In this document: positions 17,941 to 28,670 of the stretch, one piece after another | Numbering within the stretch: position 1 is the first letter of the stretch | Layout of the letters: every line of letters starts with the position of its first letter | Source of the DNA: Chara braunii | Lineage: Eukaryota; Streptophyta; Charophyceae; Charales; Characeae | Length of the DNA: 29,405 nucleotides | Reading direction: 5' to 3' | Assembly (NCBI GenBank): GCA_003427395.1 | Contig: BFEA01000559.1 | Coordinates: 759,917-789,321, forward strand | Notes under the pieces: generated by a model | What the model was told of the DNA's origin: nothing | What the model saw: only the letters and a program-made list of their open reading frames with translations | Database searches by the model: none | Made by a program: the position numbers and the translations under genes

Positions 17941-19690
17941 ATTGTTATGATGCTAGTCCAACAGGCAAGTGACTCCAGTCACTGCAGCCTCGTAAAACCC
18001 GTTCCTCGCGAATTCTATCTCTAATAAGTGCGGATCTCGGTGTCGGCGTGAATACCCTTACAAGGGTATCCGTCCGGGTTCTTGCAAGCGAGAGAAAATA
18101 AATTTGGTTTAAAGCTTAAGTATTTCGCACGAGGGCGCGACTGCATCTGTGATTTACGTTGACTGGATGGTTTACTAGAGTAGAGAGTGTGTGGGCGCGT
18201 GGACTTGAGGCGGGCGTGATTTTTTTTATTGTTGATAACTAAAAGAGGCGGTTTGATCATTAGTAAATTTTTTTATTTCTGACTAAACCAGGATTGAAAA
18301 GTTATTGGTCCCTTGACTGGTATGGTCGCTTGTGATCTATGCGTACGTGCCAAGGACGGCATCGACAACCATGTGATCTTGAGATCATTTTTATACGTCC
18401 TCGCGTCGTGCGGCATTGGTTTATTTAAGGCGTCCGTCAGGGTTAGACCTAGACTTAGGCCTAGCACTAGCGGTTTCGGCATCAGACTTTCATCGAAGAG
18501 ATTCAAGGATCGAGGCCGAGTGACAACGACGCGGGGATATCAGAGTAGTGCGAGGCGACGGACGAGTTCGAGGGCCCTGCGAGGCTATCCCCCATGGTTT
18601 TGCCGCCCGTGGTGTCGAGGTAGTGCGGATAACTCACTTTTTCACCTCTCATCTCGCGTTGTTTGCCTTTCGTACGCGTGATTATTATTTTTATTATAGT
18701 GGGATGGGTTTTATTTATCTTTTAAGCGGCTCCCCGCGTGTTCAGGATTTTTTGCAAAGCCTCTTTATTCATTCGACTTTGGAATACGGACCGATGTGCA
18801 AGTCAACCGGTGAGAATCTGACTATGATAGAGGCGGGTGTCAACTGAGGGGCGTACCACCTGGTCCCGCCATCTGCAGTAACAATGAGCGTGAGGATGCT
18901 CGCGGGGTATCGTTAGAAGATGGATGGCCCAGGATGGGGCCTTGAGCGCGAAGAGAGGGGGCGCCAAGTCGGGGGTCCGCACTGCGCGGCTATTCACGTA
19001 AAAAATCCTTCTCACTTCTGTTCTAAAGTTCACACTTGAAAATTTTGCCACTATCACTGAGATCTGAATCAGGGCCCCCACCCACGACCTTGTGACTGCT
19101 GACCGCATGGTTTAGACTGATAGGAGCCTGAAAGATGGCCAGCTGCACCTGAGTAGGGTGGGCCCGATGGAATTATGACAAGGGCCCAAAGTGCTAGCAC
19201 CCACAGTCGGCAAGCGTAGGAGGAGGGGCCAGCAAGAACTAACATGCAGAATCATTCGTCGAACTTGGGAGCAGGAGCGGAAGATTTACCGGTCGGCGGG
19301 TACTTCCGGTTAAAGCTTTGTAGGATAACTGGACTGTGTATCGCTAGGGCACAGGGATGAAAGGGCAGATCGTGCTGACTATAGTAAGGTCCTCCGACCT
19401 TTTTGCTAAAAGACCGAAACAAGTGAAAAGTTAATACGTGACTGAGGGACCAGGCGCTATCAACCTGGGCGCGTTATGAGGTGAGACTGAGCTGGTGAAC
19501 CCGAACGCTGGTCTTGCCAGATTCAAGAGAAAACGAAGAGGATGATGGCGAAGTTAGGCGGGAGCATAGCAGAGGGAAGGACATAGTTCGTGCCGACCCT
19601 TGATGAGATCGAGTAAAACGAAAGCCAAAGTTGAGATTTGGATGGCCGGCGAATGCAATGGTGGGGCTAGATTGAGGGTTTGAGTAGTCG
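17941..19690. other. No gene seen; isolated hairpin
   Basis: An 8-bp perfect inverted repeat ATACCCTT, AC, AAGGGTAT lies at 18052-18069. A 122-codon open frame (18313-18681) is Arg/Ser-rich with no recognisable domain, and a 101-codon minus-strand frame (18803-19108) likewise. I would not call either a gene. Confidence 0.45.
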
Positions 19691-19719
19691 AAAGAGTGTT
19701 AGTAGGAAAAGGTTGCGCG

Positions 19720-19820
19720 CTAGGCTATGGAGAAGCCGCGCACACTCAAGAAGATAGAGCACTCTCGATCCTGAGCGGAATCGAGAGAAAGAGGATGCGA
19801 TCCCGGGGTTTTGTCCCCAG
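19720..19820 (+). repeat. Cluster of three hairpins
   Basis: Three hairpins lie within about 100 bp. The first is GCGC and GGCT pairing with AGCC and GCGC, around 19725-19741. The second is a perfect 8-bp stem CTCTCGAT with ATCGAGAG (19762-19787). The third is GGGG, TTTTGT, CCCC (19805-19818). No gene is adjacent, and whether they belong to one folded RNA is unknown. Confidence 0.5.
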
Positions 19821-22046
19821 GCGAATCAAAAAATACTGTTAGTTTTAGTGATAAATAAGTAGAAGTTGGAGGTAAGTGAGCAAGTAAGTGAGCGGGGAGT
19901 GTCGAGGAGAAAGACTAGACGAGAGTAAAAAGTCTATATCTTGCTCGAATGTTGATGGATTTGAGCGAGACAAAAGGCTACGTGGAGGTTTTTTGGCGTG
20001 GAGAACCGATTGGCGACATTGGATACCTGATCAGGGAAGCGGTCTATTCGGTACAACCTGTGGGAGCTGCGCTTGGCAGCAAAAGGTTATGCTTACGAGA
20101 AAATATAATGTATCTTCCTAGGAATAAGGGGAAGATTCATTCTTAAATTGCACGCCTGGTATTAGATGAAGGATTAATGAGGAAGGATTAAGGGGCCGAG
20201 ACTTACCAGGACGCGGTGGTCAACGATGGCGGTAGGCTGCTGCTGATTGTGTTGGAACCGATCGTCGCCATTATGATGCTAACTGGTTACGCGTTGTAGG
20301 GTAAGTCTCGCCTTTCGAGTAAAGTTGGTGGGCGCAACGTGCGGCCGAATGTGCACAGATTAGTGGAGGGGCAGACAAAAGAATCCGTTAGTGGAGTTAG
20401 GTTCGGCGATTGATCAATAGGAAAGCAAGTTAGTAAGTAGAGAAATTAGTAAGGAAGGCTCGCGTGAAAATGACGACCGAGCGAGTACTGATGAAACAGA
20501 GAATTAGTCATTTTTGATCAAATTTGATGGGATTGGAAGTGGGAAGGAGGCGAGTAAGGAAGAAGGGAGATTGTGCACTGGTGAGGTAACCACCCACATT
20601 TTGAAGAGAGATTCATCCTGAATCGCCCATAATAGGCGAGTCGGAGTCTCTGCGCGGTTTGCTAAGAAGGCAATGCATCATTCCGCATTCTAACGGAGGA
20701 TCCATTCGTGTTTTATTCATCTTATCGGCGGGAGAGGTGTAAGGGCAGTCGAGGGGTTGGGGACTTACCTGTTGGCCGAGGTAGTAAGGGAGCGGGCTGA
20801 AAGCACTTGGAGGCTTGCCTATTAGCCGAAGGGCTGCTCATTCCACGGTACGGAGTAGCAAGAAGGGAAGAGGCTGCAAGAGGACTGCAGTTTAGACACT
20901 TACCAATGGGTTGCTGTACTGTTCTTCCCGTCGGTTACAAGCAGCTAGAAGAGAAGGCACTAGCCTGCATACTGACCTATTAACAGATGTATCGCTCAGC
21001 CTGTTACGCGGAGTAACTAAGGACGAACTGCGGGACTGCAAGCTTATCCGCACGCTGCATGAGTTTCCTAGTTTGGCTTCGTTTTGGCTCTGTGTGAGCA
21101 GTTGGAATATGTAGCTGGCAGTTGGCAGCAGTATGAAGGATTCATACTTATAAGAGCCCTGGTTGCTGATACGTGACAGTGGTTTTGCGCGGTTCTAGAC
21201 AGGCTTCGCTATTCGTAGCCTCGTAGCTACTGATAAACTTCGTCGTGTGCGATTGATGATTGACTGAGCACGATCATTATCATATCTCCACCATTCTCTC
21301 GCTTTGTATGAACGAGGTTTGTGAAGCTATTGTGTCTTCCTCATATCAGACTGCTGGGTCCTACCAAAAGTTGTTATGCTGTTACTACTGAGTTTAGATT
21401 GTTGCTACTGTCACATCGAGCTGTGACCACTCGGGGGAGTGCTGCTGAGTGTTAGGGAGGGGCTACGAGGCTGCCTGGTTGCCCACTGACTGATGCATTG
21501 TCTAGTCTGTTGTACAGAGTAATCAGGAATGAACGTTGGGGGCTGATTGTAATTGCTGGGCAATACTTGTTGTGCTTTGACTGTGCAAACTACGAAGCAT
21601 TGTTGAAGTTTGCGCCATATTTGACAACAAGTCGCGGAGTTTTATTCATATTTCGAATAGAGCACATGCGGGGGTGCTCTATTTAAACATAGTCTTCCTA
21701 GGTTGTGTAGCAGCGATGTGGTCAGTGGGGAACGATGTAACAGCATAGGGGAAGGGTTAAGCTCAGCAAGAAGGTTATTACTGCGAGTTGAAAGGGCATT
21801 AGGGAGTCAACGACAGGTGATTTGGCTTAGTTGACCAGGTTATTGCGTGTTCTGGCTAGCCCTCAGGCGCCAAAGGAATCAAGGTCCTCTCACGCGAGTC
21901 TGAGAGCACCCTTCTTGGATCTGAGTGACTCAAAATTTCTCCTTCTAGCCTTCTTAATCTAAGTCTAGTCCTGTTCTGAGAGGAAGGCGGCATGAGGGAT
22001 TGCAACCCGTATTACCGTAGCAAGACTCTTTGGGGAGTCAACCCAC
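19821..22046. other. No gene seen; weak internal repetition
   Basis: Purine-rich sequence with recurring ACTTACC phrases (20209, 20763 and 20902). A weak similarity links about 20970-21030 with 21480-21540 (CTGCATACTGAC and TGCCCACTGACT, then CTGTTACGCGGAGTAA and CTGTTGTACAGAGTAA). Short open frames there (for example 20911-21114 and 21498-21686) have no recognisable features. Confidence 0.4.
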
Positions 22047-22141
22047 CGATTACGGGAGCTCTGCCGGAACTCAGGAGGAGTTCTGGAGGCAGGGAATTGA
22101 AAGGTAACCATTGCTTTCCCTTTATAAACCCTGTTAAAACC
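22047..22141 (+). repeat. Hairpin-bearing repeat, copy 2
   Basis: Counterpart of 4801-4898. The hairpin 22061-22092 reads CTGCC, G, GAACTC, loop AGGAG, GAGTTC, TGGA, GGCAG. Length, outer stem and bulges equal copy 1, while two inner base pairs are changed on both sides so that pairing is kept. Confidence 0.75.
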
Positions 22142-22368
22142 CTTATCTCTATTCCTTGTTATGTTTTGACTGAGTATATTGCACGCATCCCTACGTGAAC
22201 TTTCAGTTTGACTTAATGACAAACAAGACTTAGTTAAATGAATGATTGTGCAAGGTGCAGTTTCAACTTTTGTTTGTCTGACTGAAAGCAGATTGTGGGA
22301 TTGCATCTGGGGAAAAGATGGGAGGAAGGCAGTATTGCATGTTTGACTAAGTCAACCAAAAGCTGGGA

Positions 22369-23067
22369 GAGTCTCTATAAGATTGGAGGGCTCAGTGCTA
22401 TGTTTATTTTTGATTGTTTGAAGGACCTGACAGGTTCCCATAAGATTGGGTGGTCTGGTTGCTTTGACTTGTGAGGGTTGCATGTGTTTGATTTTCAGGG
22501 ACCAAGCATTTTTCCTTAAGATTGGATGACTTGGTCGCCTTGTTTTCCTTTGGATTTTCGTATGTTTTGTTAATTTCTGAAAGGGGTTTGGGCAAGTTCC
22601 ATAAGATTGGATGGTCTTGACCCTTTCTTGCTTTATTTTGAAGGAGGAAATTCAGGCAAAAGACTAGACAGGTTCCCTTAAGATTGGGTGGTCTGGTATG
22701 GAGCCACGCACATGCTGGAACATAAAGGTTAAAACTGTTTATATTAAGCAGGCTGGTCAGACATTTTTCCATAAGATTTCATGGTCTGACTATAGGTTAT
22801 CACAAACTGAAGAGAGTATGAATTAAGCATAACATTGTGGTAAGAAGGGACAGGCTGAATCTTGATCTAAGATGATCGGTTCAGTCATATGTTGCCTTAA
22901 AAGGCAAAGTGCAGACAATCATATATAACTTCGATACTTAAACAGTTCAGGGCGACTAGGGTGGCCTAGTCATATGCCCAAAGAAGAGAAAAGTTGTTAT
23001 GCCCTGTGTTTGTGTATATTCTATGCCTGAGCTAGACAGGTTCCCATAAGATTGGGTAGTCTGGCTT
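22369..23067 (+). repeat. Array of hairpins with a shared core
   Basis: About seven or eight copies of a core close to TTCCCATAAGATTGGGTGG lie at about 22369, 22429, 22501, 22593, 22663, 22756 and 23030, with a weaker one near 22850. Most are flanked by complementary arms that differ from copy to copy: ACCAAG with CTTGGT (22501-22535), GTCAGAC with GTCTGAC (22756-22790), AGCTAGAC with GTCTGGCT (23030-23066), and AGAC with GTCT near 22667. Another perfect 7-bp hairpin is GACTAGG, GTGG, CCTAGTC (22954-22971). Spacing is mostly 75-90 bp. The minus-strand open frame across it is repeat-derived. Confidence 0.75.
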
Positions 23068-23308
23068 TGTGTCTTATGTAAGCTGGGTATAAAGGGATAA
23101 ATAATTACGAGACCATGAACTATTGTTTGATAAGTTGACTTTGGGGTGGTAAGAGTACTTACTTCTCTGGTTTGGCCTGCATGAGACTAAGTGCGACTAC
23201 TACTTAGTCAGAGTTCCAGTAGATAGGTAGTTGCTTTAGTTGCTCGTCACGTGCTAGAGTGATAGGAGTTAGTTTCAATTCCTGCATTTTTTTAGCTAAG
23301 TTTTTTTT

Positions 23309-23666
23309 CTGTGTAGCACACTGAACATGTTCGGAGCTTTTCCGAACGTCCGAACATGTTCGGGTGTTCGGCCGAACGCCACCCGAACGTGTTCGGCCGA
23401 ACATATTAAAAAAAAAAAAAAATAAAAAAAAAAATTGTTTTTTTATATTTAACTCGAGTTTCGTTACGACGTTGACCATACCTCCAAGGCAAAAGTTGTT
23501 TGTATTATCATATTACATAACATATATTTTTTTCAAATTTTTTGAAGAACGTTTTTTTTTTTTTCTAAATATTTTTATGTTTGCGTTCGGAGAGTTTCGG
23601 CGCTCGGTCGCGTTCGGTTCCGAACGTTCGGGTTCGGTCACCAAACCCGAACACAATGCTATACAG
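23309..23666. mobile_element. MITE-like inverted-repeat element 2
   Basis: The terminal decamers CTGTGTAGCA (left, 23309) and TGCTATACAG (right, to 23666) are inverted with one mismatch. Next to them on both sides are clusters of GAACATGTTCGG-type palindromes, around an A/T-rich core with poly-A and poly-T. Length is 358 bp, non-coding. Just outside lie near-identical direct repeats, TCAATTCCTGCATTTTTTT (23275-23293) and TCAATTTCTGCATTTTTTG (23684-23702). These may be a long target duplication or two copies of a local repeat. Confidence 0.65.
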
Positions 23667-23699
23667 ATTTTTTTTTACTAAGGTCAATTTCTGCATTTT

Positions 23700-24300
23700 T
23701 TGGGATAATTTATTATACTTGAGCTTGTATAAATCTTGGTTAGTCACTTTCTCTACGGGAAGCGCTGCCGAAATTTCTACAAAACCAAGAAGTTAGTCAG
23801 ATTTTGTCATTTTCAGGGTTAAACTTTTTTGACCTTTTGGCTTAGTAAAAATCTCGAACACCTCGTTTCCTAAAGGGAGTGCTGCCCAAATTTTTGCTAA
23901 TTCAGGGAGGTAGACAAAATTGGACCTTGAAAAGTCAAAGTCACTTTTAATTCTGAGTTTAACTTTGTATAAATCTTGGAATAGCGCTTTCTCTACGGGA
24001 AGCGCTGACGAAATTTCTACAAATCTAATAAGTTTGTTAAATTTTGTCTTAGTTGAACTCATATCTTGTTGTTGAGTTCAAATATGACTTAGTATAAATC
24101 TGGGAAGTCTACCTTTCTAAAGGAGATGCTGCCCAAATTTTTACTAATTCAAGGATTTACACAAAATTTGACTTTTCAGAACTAGAGTTTGAATTTTGGT
24201 CTCCTTCGCTATCGCGCCTTATAAATTTTGGAAAGACACTTTTCCTACTGGAAACGCTGCTAAAATTTTTTTAGTTTAGGGGAGATAGATTATATTTTGA
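23700..24300 (+). repeat. About 122-bp tandem repeat, alternating A and B monomers
   Basis: Five monomers are anchored on TATAAATCTTGG-like sequence at 23728, 23846, 23968, 24093 and 24220 (spacing 118-127 bp). Odd units carry CTCTACGGGAAGCGCTG with CGAAATTTCTAC. Even units carry CTAAAGGGAGTGCTGCCCAAATTTTT. This gives an A-B-A-B-A order, a dimeric higher-order repeat of about 244 bp. Confidence 0.85.
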
Positions 24301-25109
24301 TAGGTGGCAATTGTGACAATCCACTCTGTATAGAGGAGATTGAGTCAAAGGTCTACCTTTTCAGTTAGGCATTGACTTAGGGGTAGACTCAAGACTATTC
24401 AAATAGAATGATTTTTTGTGAAATCGTGATATGAAGGTTACTCTCGATTTGGACTCATAGATTTAGCTGGGGGTTGGTCTGTCTTGTGTCACAGGTCCTC
24501 TTGAACGTTTGATTTGAAATCAGGACTAGATTCAGCTTGATCCTACAAGGATCACCTTCTGTTATCACTGATAACAAGTCGGTTGCCGATTCATCGATTT
24601 ACGACTCAACTCCAATTCATCCTCAATACTCAACCTAAAAGGCTTTAGCCCTGGTGATTTTTATTGTTTTATTAAGGTTTTCACTCGGACTTTTTTTGAA
24701 TGATCATTTAACAAAGGTATTGAGTATTTAATTATGGTTGGTTGGACAAAGGTTGGGGCTTGCATGGCTAAAGCGAGGGGTATGAGTATAGAGTTTGGTA
24801 GAAGTTGACTCCGTGTAGTGCGTGATTTTTTTCGTTGACTCTTTGATGTGATTAAAAATATGTACTGTGGTTTGGATTCTGATTTGACTGCCTGCGATTA
24901 CACACATATATATGGCTGTGAGGAGTCCCACTGTGATTGTGAGAAGTGATCGTCACATACTTATTTTCATTTACATGTATATACGTACGTACCTATGTTG
25001 GGTGTTCGCGTGGCCTGAGAGGGCCCACGTTTAGGGGTTTAATTGGGGTTGAGATTGGAAAAGGAAGGAAAACTCTTTACGTGTTGTATGCTTCTTAAAA
25101 ATTTCTTAG
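24301..25109. other. No gene seen; second TGTTATCA hairpin module
   Basis: The hairpin TGTTATCA, C, TGATAACA is at 24560-24576, followed by AGTCG and CGACTCAACTCCA as in the copy near 6313. The remaining sequence is A/T-rich without a supported gene. Confidence 0.55.
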
Positions 25110-25361
25110 TCAGACGTTAGTCCTTGGCCCGAATTCGAGGTCCTTATCCAGGACATCCTTGACCCTAGACTCTGCATGGAAGAGATCTCCCTCCGAGCAG
25201 AGCCTATTTGCCTTGCCTGCCGAGACACTCAGCCTAAAGGTCGGAGGTGCCGCGGCGGCCGCACGACTATTCCTTCAGCCGTGCAATATCGTGAAAAGGC
25301 CAACCTTCACGATACTTCGAGTCTGACACTTGAGTGTCATAAGCGGTACTCGGATCCATGA
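25110..25361 (+). CDS. Unknown small CxxC protein ORF, 83 codons open
   Basis: Not recognised. The frame is open from after TAG at 25107-25109; the first ATG is at 25176, but the protein-like sequence begins earlier (PWPEFEVLIQDILDP), so the 5' part may be missing. Cys-x2-Cys occurs in ICLACRDTQ, followed by a basic Gly/Arg-rich loop (GRRCRGGR), YREKANLHDTSSLT, one more Cys with His, and a stop at 25359-25361. The layout resembles the ORF at 15482-15802. It could be a degraded zinc-binding domain of a repeat-encoded protein. Confidence 0.35.
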   Translation, partial: SDVSPWPEFEVLIQDILDPRLCMEEISLRAEPICLACRDTQPKGRRCRGGRTTIPSAVQYREKANLHDTSSLTLECHKRYSDP

Positions 25362-25731
25362 GGGACCACTTGATTATGGGAACTACATATTACGTCATCA
25401 TCGCGACTGCTTGCCCATTCATGCATTACTAGTCGATATGATTTAGCCCTGCGTCCGCACGGTTTTATACTAAGTCTCGCGCGTGATGCCTATCCCATTT
25501 CCTCATCGGAGAGTTATGGGATGACTACTAAGGGACTAAGCGTGTTGTCGCGTTGTTTATTCAGTGTTGTTCCGTATAGGTATATGTACGTGCGCGTGTA
25601 TGTGTGTGTGTGTTTATTTTTATATGCTTTATAGTGATGTGTGTGTGGTGTGTGGGATGCGTCCTAGTTGACCGACGACGAGTCACGCTTGGGACCTCAG
25701 ACCCCCAAGGTGTCGGTTCGCGTGCGGGTAC
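25362..25731. other. No gene seen; (TG)n tract
   Basis: A GTGTATGTGTGTGTG run near 25595-25612 and another TG-rich patch near 25636-25660. No coding sequence is evident. Confidence 0.6.
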
Positions 25732-26045
25732 TATAGAGGCGTAATACCGCGCGTACCCCCTATGCTACAGCGAGCGAGAAACGCCCTCGGCTGTTCCAAC
25801 TCTGCGATTGCAGCTGATTAACTTTCATACTGTGGACTGGTAGCTCGGCGGGNATACATCCACCGAAGGGAGGTGACAACTCCCGTAAGGTGGCGGTAAG
25901 TCATGCCTCACCTAGGCCCTATCCTATCGTAGGGGCTCGCGAGAGGTATGGCTGGAGCACTCGGCCGGAGCGGCTTGCGGAAGCTCCATATGCATTTGCG
26001 ACGAGGATTTAGACGAACTCCTGCGTGACGTGGCCGGGAGGGTCC
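25732..26045 (+). repeat. Dispersed repeat, right copy (pair with 7.0 kb)
   Basis: Matches 6988-7300 in blocks (see that entry). Here it is followed directly by the block 2 repeat family and not by retroelement coding sequence. So the unit moves independently of pol or marks an element of which only this end survives. Confidence 0.75.
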
Positions 26046-26099
26046 CGTGCTGCCTTGTGCGGTGCTGGACCGATGCGCTCGACATCGACGCACTTCGAG

Positions 26100-27780
26100 G
26101 ATTTAGCTCCATCAGACCGTTCTTTACAACCGCCGAAACCACACCTTCATGTTACGTCTTTTAGAATGTGGAAATTCGCATTGCCAGCACCTTGGCTCAC
26201 TTTCTTCTCTAGCCTCATCGGAGGTCTATACGGGTTTCAGAGGGGTCTAAGATCCATGTTTTTTATGGTTCTACCATGCACAACCTTGTAATTCAAAAGT
26301 TCAGAGTCCGACTGCTCGATCACCGAGGTCGTGAGAAATCAATCTCTCCAAATTCTTTCTTTGAGAAGTGCGGAACCCGACGCACTTTGAGGAACGTGCT
26401 CTTTCAGATCCTTCGTTGCACACACTTACGAATCTTCGCCTTCATCTTTTCGCAAATCGATTGCACAGGTTAGCATTGCCGGCAAAAATCCTCGCCTTGC
26501 AGAAATGCCACATCGTTGTTGTTGGGAGTCATAGGACCCCTATTCGGCGACATCGGATAACGACAGACTTGCGGGATCGAGATTATGTCGGATTCGTCGT
26601 CATTAAGTACTTACGACACTATGCCTGCCTAGTCCCATATGTCATCTGCAGAAGTTAATATTGCAACCAGATTGGAAAACCTTACCGCCAAACTACCTCG
26701 GGGGTTTGCGGGGTTGGAGAGGGGTCTAGGAGGCATGTTTTCATTGTTTTGTTTGTTTCGAACATAGGCTTGCAGTCATAAAGTCCAAGTTCGACAGTCG
26801 ATCAATGTTGTGGCGGGAAAATCGTCTCTACCGTGTGGGGACCCTATGTAACATTATTGTAGAACCACGTTGGGGGTTTGAGGGGTTGGCGAGGGGGTCC
26901 AGGAAGCATGCTTTATTTATTTCGAACATAGGCTTACACTCTTAACGTTCTAGTACGACAATCAATAACGTTTGTTAGTGAAGACTGCAATTCAATACAA
27001 TCGACAAATTCTTCACTCTGGCAAGTTCGGCTCCCGTCAAACTTTGAGGATCAAGCACTTTTAGATGATTATTTTCACCTGCCTGCGAATATATGTCTCC
27101 CTCTTTCGGCATTTGCAATGCAGAAGTTAACATTTCGAACACACGAGCACGCCATGTCAAAATTTTGTATTGTGGGTTTATGGGGGTGGATGTGGGGTCC
27201 AACAACGTCCTTGAAGTGAAAATCTTGCTCGTCCGGTAGTCAGATCGTTGCATGCACGGGAAACCTGTCTCTCACAAAATTAATCCTTAGCGATCTTTAA
27301 GGTTCAAGATGAGTTAAATCTTGGGTCCGCCAGATCTTCTTGAAATTTGTGGCGTTCGCTGACACAACTGTATTTGCACTTGCGTTGTGTGCACCTGCTT
27401 TTTTGACGAATGTCGGATAGACGGTAACGAAATAAACAGGTTTGTTGAACCCCACACCAACTCTCCCTTACCTTCCAGTGCGGTATGTTGGCACACTGAG
27501 CTCGTGAGCTGCCATTATCGACTACTGCAGTGGACAAATTTCTTGTAGCCAGAGTCGACGCAAAAAACGTTTAAATGACCTTCCGCAAGTAAGATCAATG
27601 CAATCCAAGAATTTCAATCTCTGACAAGTTTTGATCTCGACGCACTTCGCGGGTCGTGGTTTGTCATATCATTCGTGCTACTCCTCTGCAAATTCAGTCT
27701 TTCCTTGTGCGGTAAATCGGTTGCAGAGGATCGCATCGTAAGCACACGGGCTCTCCATGTTCAAATGCCGCATAAGTACG
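26100..27780 (+). repeat. Diverged dispersed repeat family, block 2
   Basis: At least four degraded units with the same phrase order as block 1: CTGCAGAAGTTAAYATT, CGCCTTG or CGCCATG, GGGGTTTGYGGGGTTGG, GGGGTCTAG or GGGGTCCAGG, CATGTTTT, TTCGAACATAGGCTTGCA, then a CGACGCACTTCG-type phrase. Marker positions are near 26170, 26650, 27120 and 27725. Units vary in length (roughly 270-480 bp). The block stops where the mitochondrial-type sequence begins. Confidence 0.7.
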
Positions 27781-27804
27781 TCGTTATGACAAGCAAGCTA
27801 CAGT

Positions 27805-28670
27805 GGTGCGAAGTTGGTAGCCACCGCCTATAATCGGGGGAACTGTCTACGGCACGGGCGAGTCCAACGCAAGTGCGATGTCATTATGCGATTCTTGTTT
27901 AGAGCCAGTTTAGGTCGGAATCGTCTGGTAGGAGAGATGAAGAAAAAATGATAATACTACAAATTTTGCCTTCACCTCGGCCAGGGGAGAGAAGACCGTA
28001 TAGCATGGCTAATAGGAACGCTAAGAAGAAAGAACAATACAAAAGAGCAAAAAAAATGTTATTCGAAAAAAAAAATTTGTTTATGGTACGTCGCATCGCA
28101 TGTTGCAAGCCTCGAAGTTGTTATAATGTGTCAGCGCAGGAAGTCCAATTGGGACCAACTCGATGGGGACCGCAGCATGTTGGAAAAGAGCAGAAAAGGC
28201 TCGCGAGCTATTCGGTCTATGGTGAAGTTCATGGATCCCGCCGAAACAAACATAAGGGCAAGTGGTAACCAATCCACTTCTGTCAACGGTAACGAACTCG
28301 GACGTAGAGGGTTCGCACAGGAGAAAGCGTACAGACTGTCTGCAGGCAGCAGATCCAAGATGTGGGGACGCCTAAGGATCCCAAGTTCGCAATTGGTTGG
28401 AATTCGGGATCGCCCGAAAGTGCAAACACTGGGGGCGACGGAGGGACCATAGTAGTGATTGATGCCAGACATCACAAAGGGTCCTATGGAGAACAGAGAT
28501 TTGATTGATCATTCACACGGCGTCCATCCAGGTCGCAGTTGCCAAGCCTCTGCCGGCTTACTTACAGTCGCTAACTAAGGACCTCCGTTAGAGCTGTATG
28601 CGAGGAAACTTGCACATACGGTTCGGGAAAGGCTCTCTGATGCCTACCTATGTATGAAGGCGTCAGTTAT
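27805..28670 (+). ncRNA. Group II intron (3' portion certain) upstream of cob exon
   Basis: Domain V is canonical: 34 nt at 28591-28624 with GAGC and GTTC ends, a 10-bp lower stem with only G-U variants, a 2-nt bulge, a 4-bp upper stem and a GAAA loop. Domain VI follows as GATGCCT pairing with AGGCGTC (28639-28664). A candidate bulged branch-point A is at 28665 and the 3' end is AT at 28670, immediately before in-frame cob sequence. The 5' end is not settled: GTGCG occurs at 27805 and 27873, but no cob exon precedes either. The intron may therefore be truncated by the junction with nuclear repeats. Open frames inside (27948-28268 and 28126-28452) show no maturase motifs. Confidence 0.82.

Noticed and set aside
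18313-18681. 122-codon open frame, Arg/Ser-rich
   Set aside because: Composition and lack of any motif give no support for a gene.
19590-19630. TGATGAG followed by CGAAAG, resembling a hammerhead ribozyme core
   Set aside because: The CUGAUGA core has a wrong first base or an extra U, stem II pairs poorly, and no cleavage-site stem was found.
22404-22772. 122-codon minus-strand open frame
   Set aside because: It crosses the hairpin array and repeats the same short peptide because of the DNA repeat.
27948-28452. Open frames inside the group II intron as a maturase
   Set aside because: No reverse-transcriptase, domain X or LAGLIDADG motif is visible; basic residues alone are not enough.
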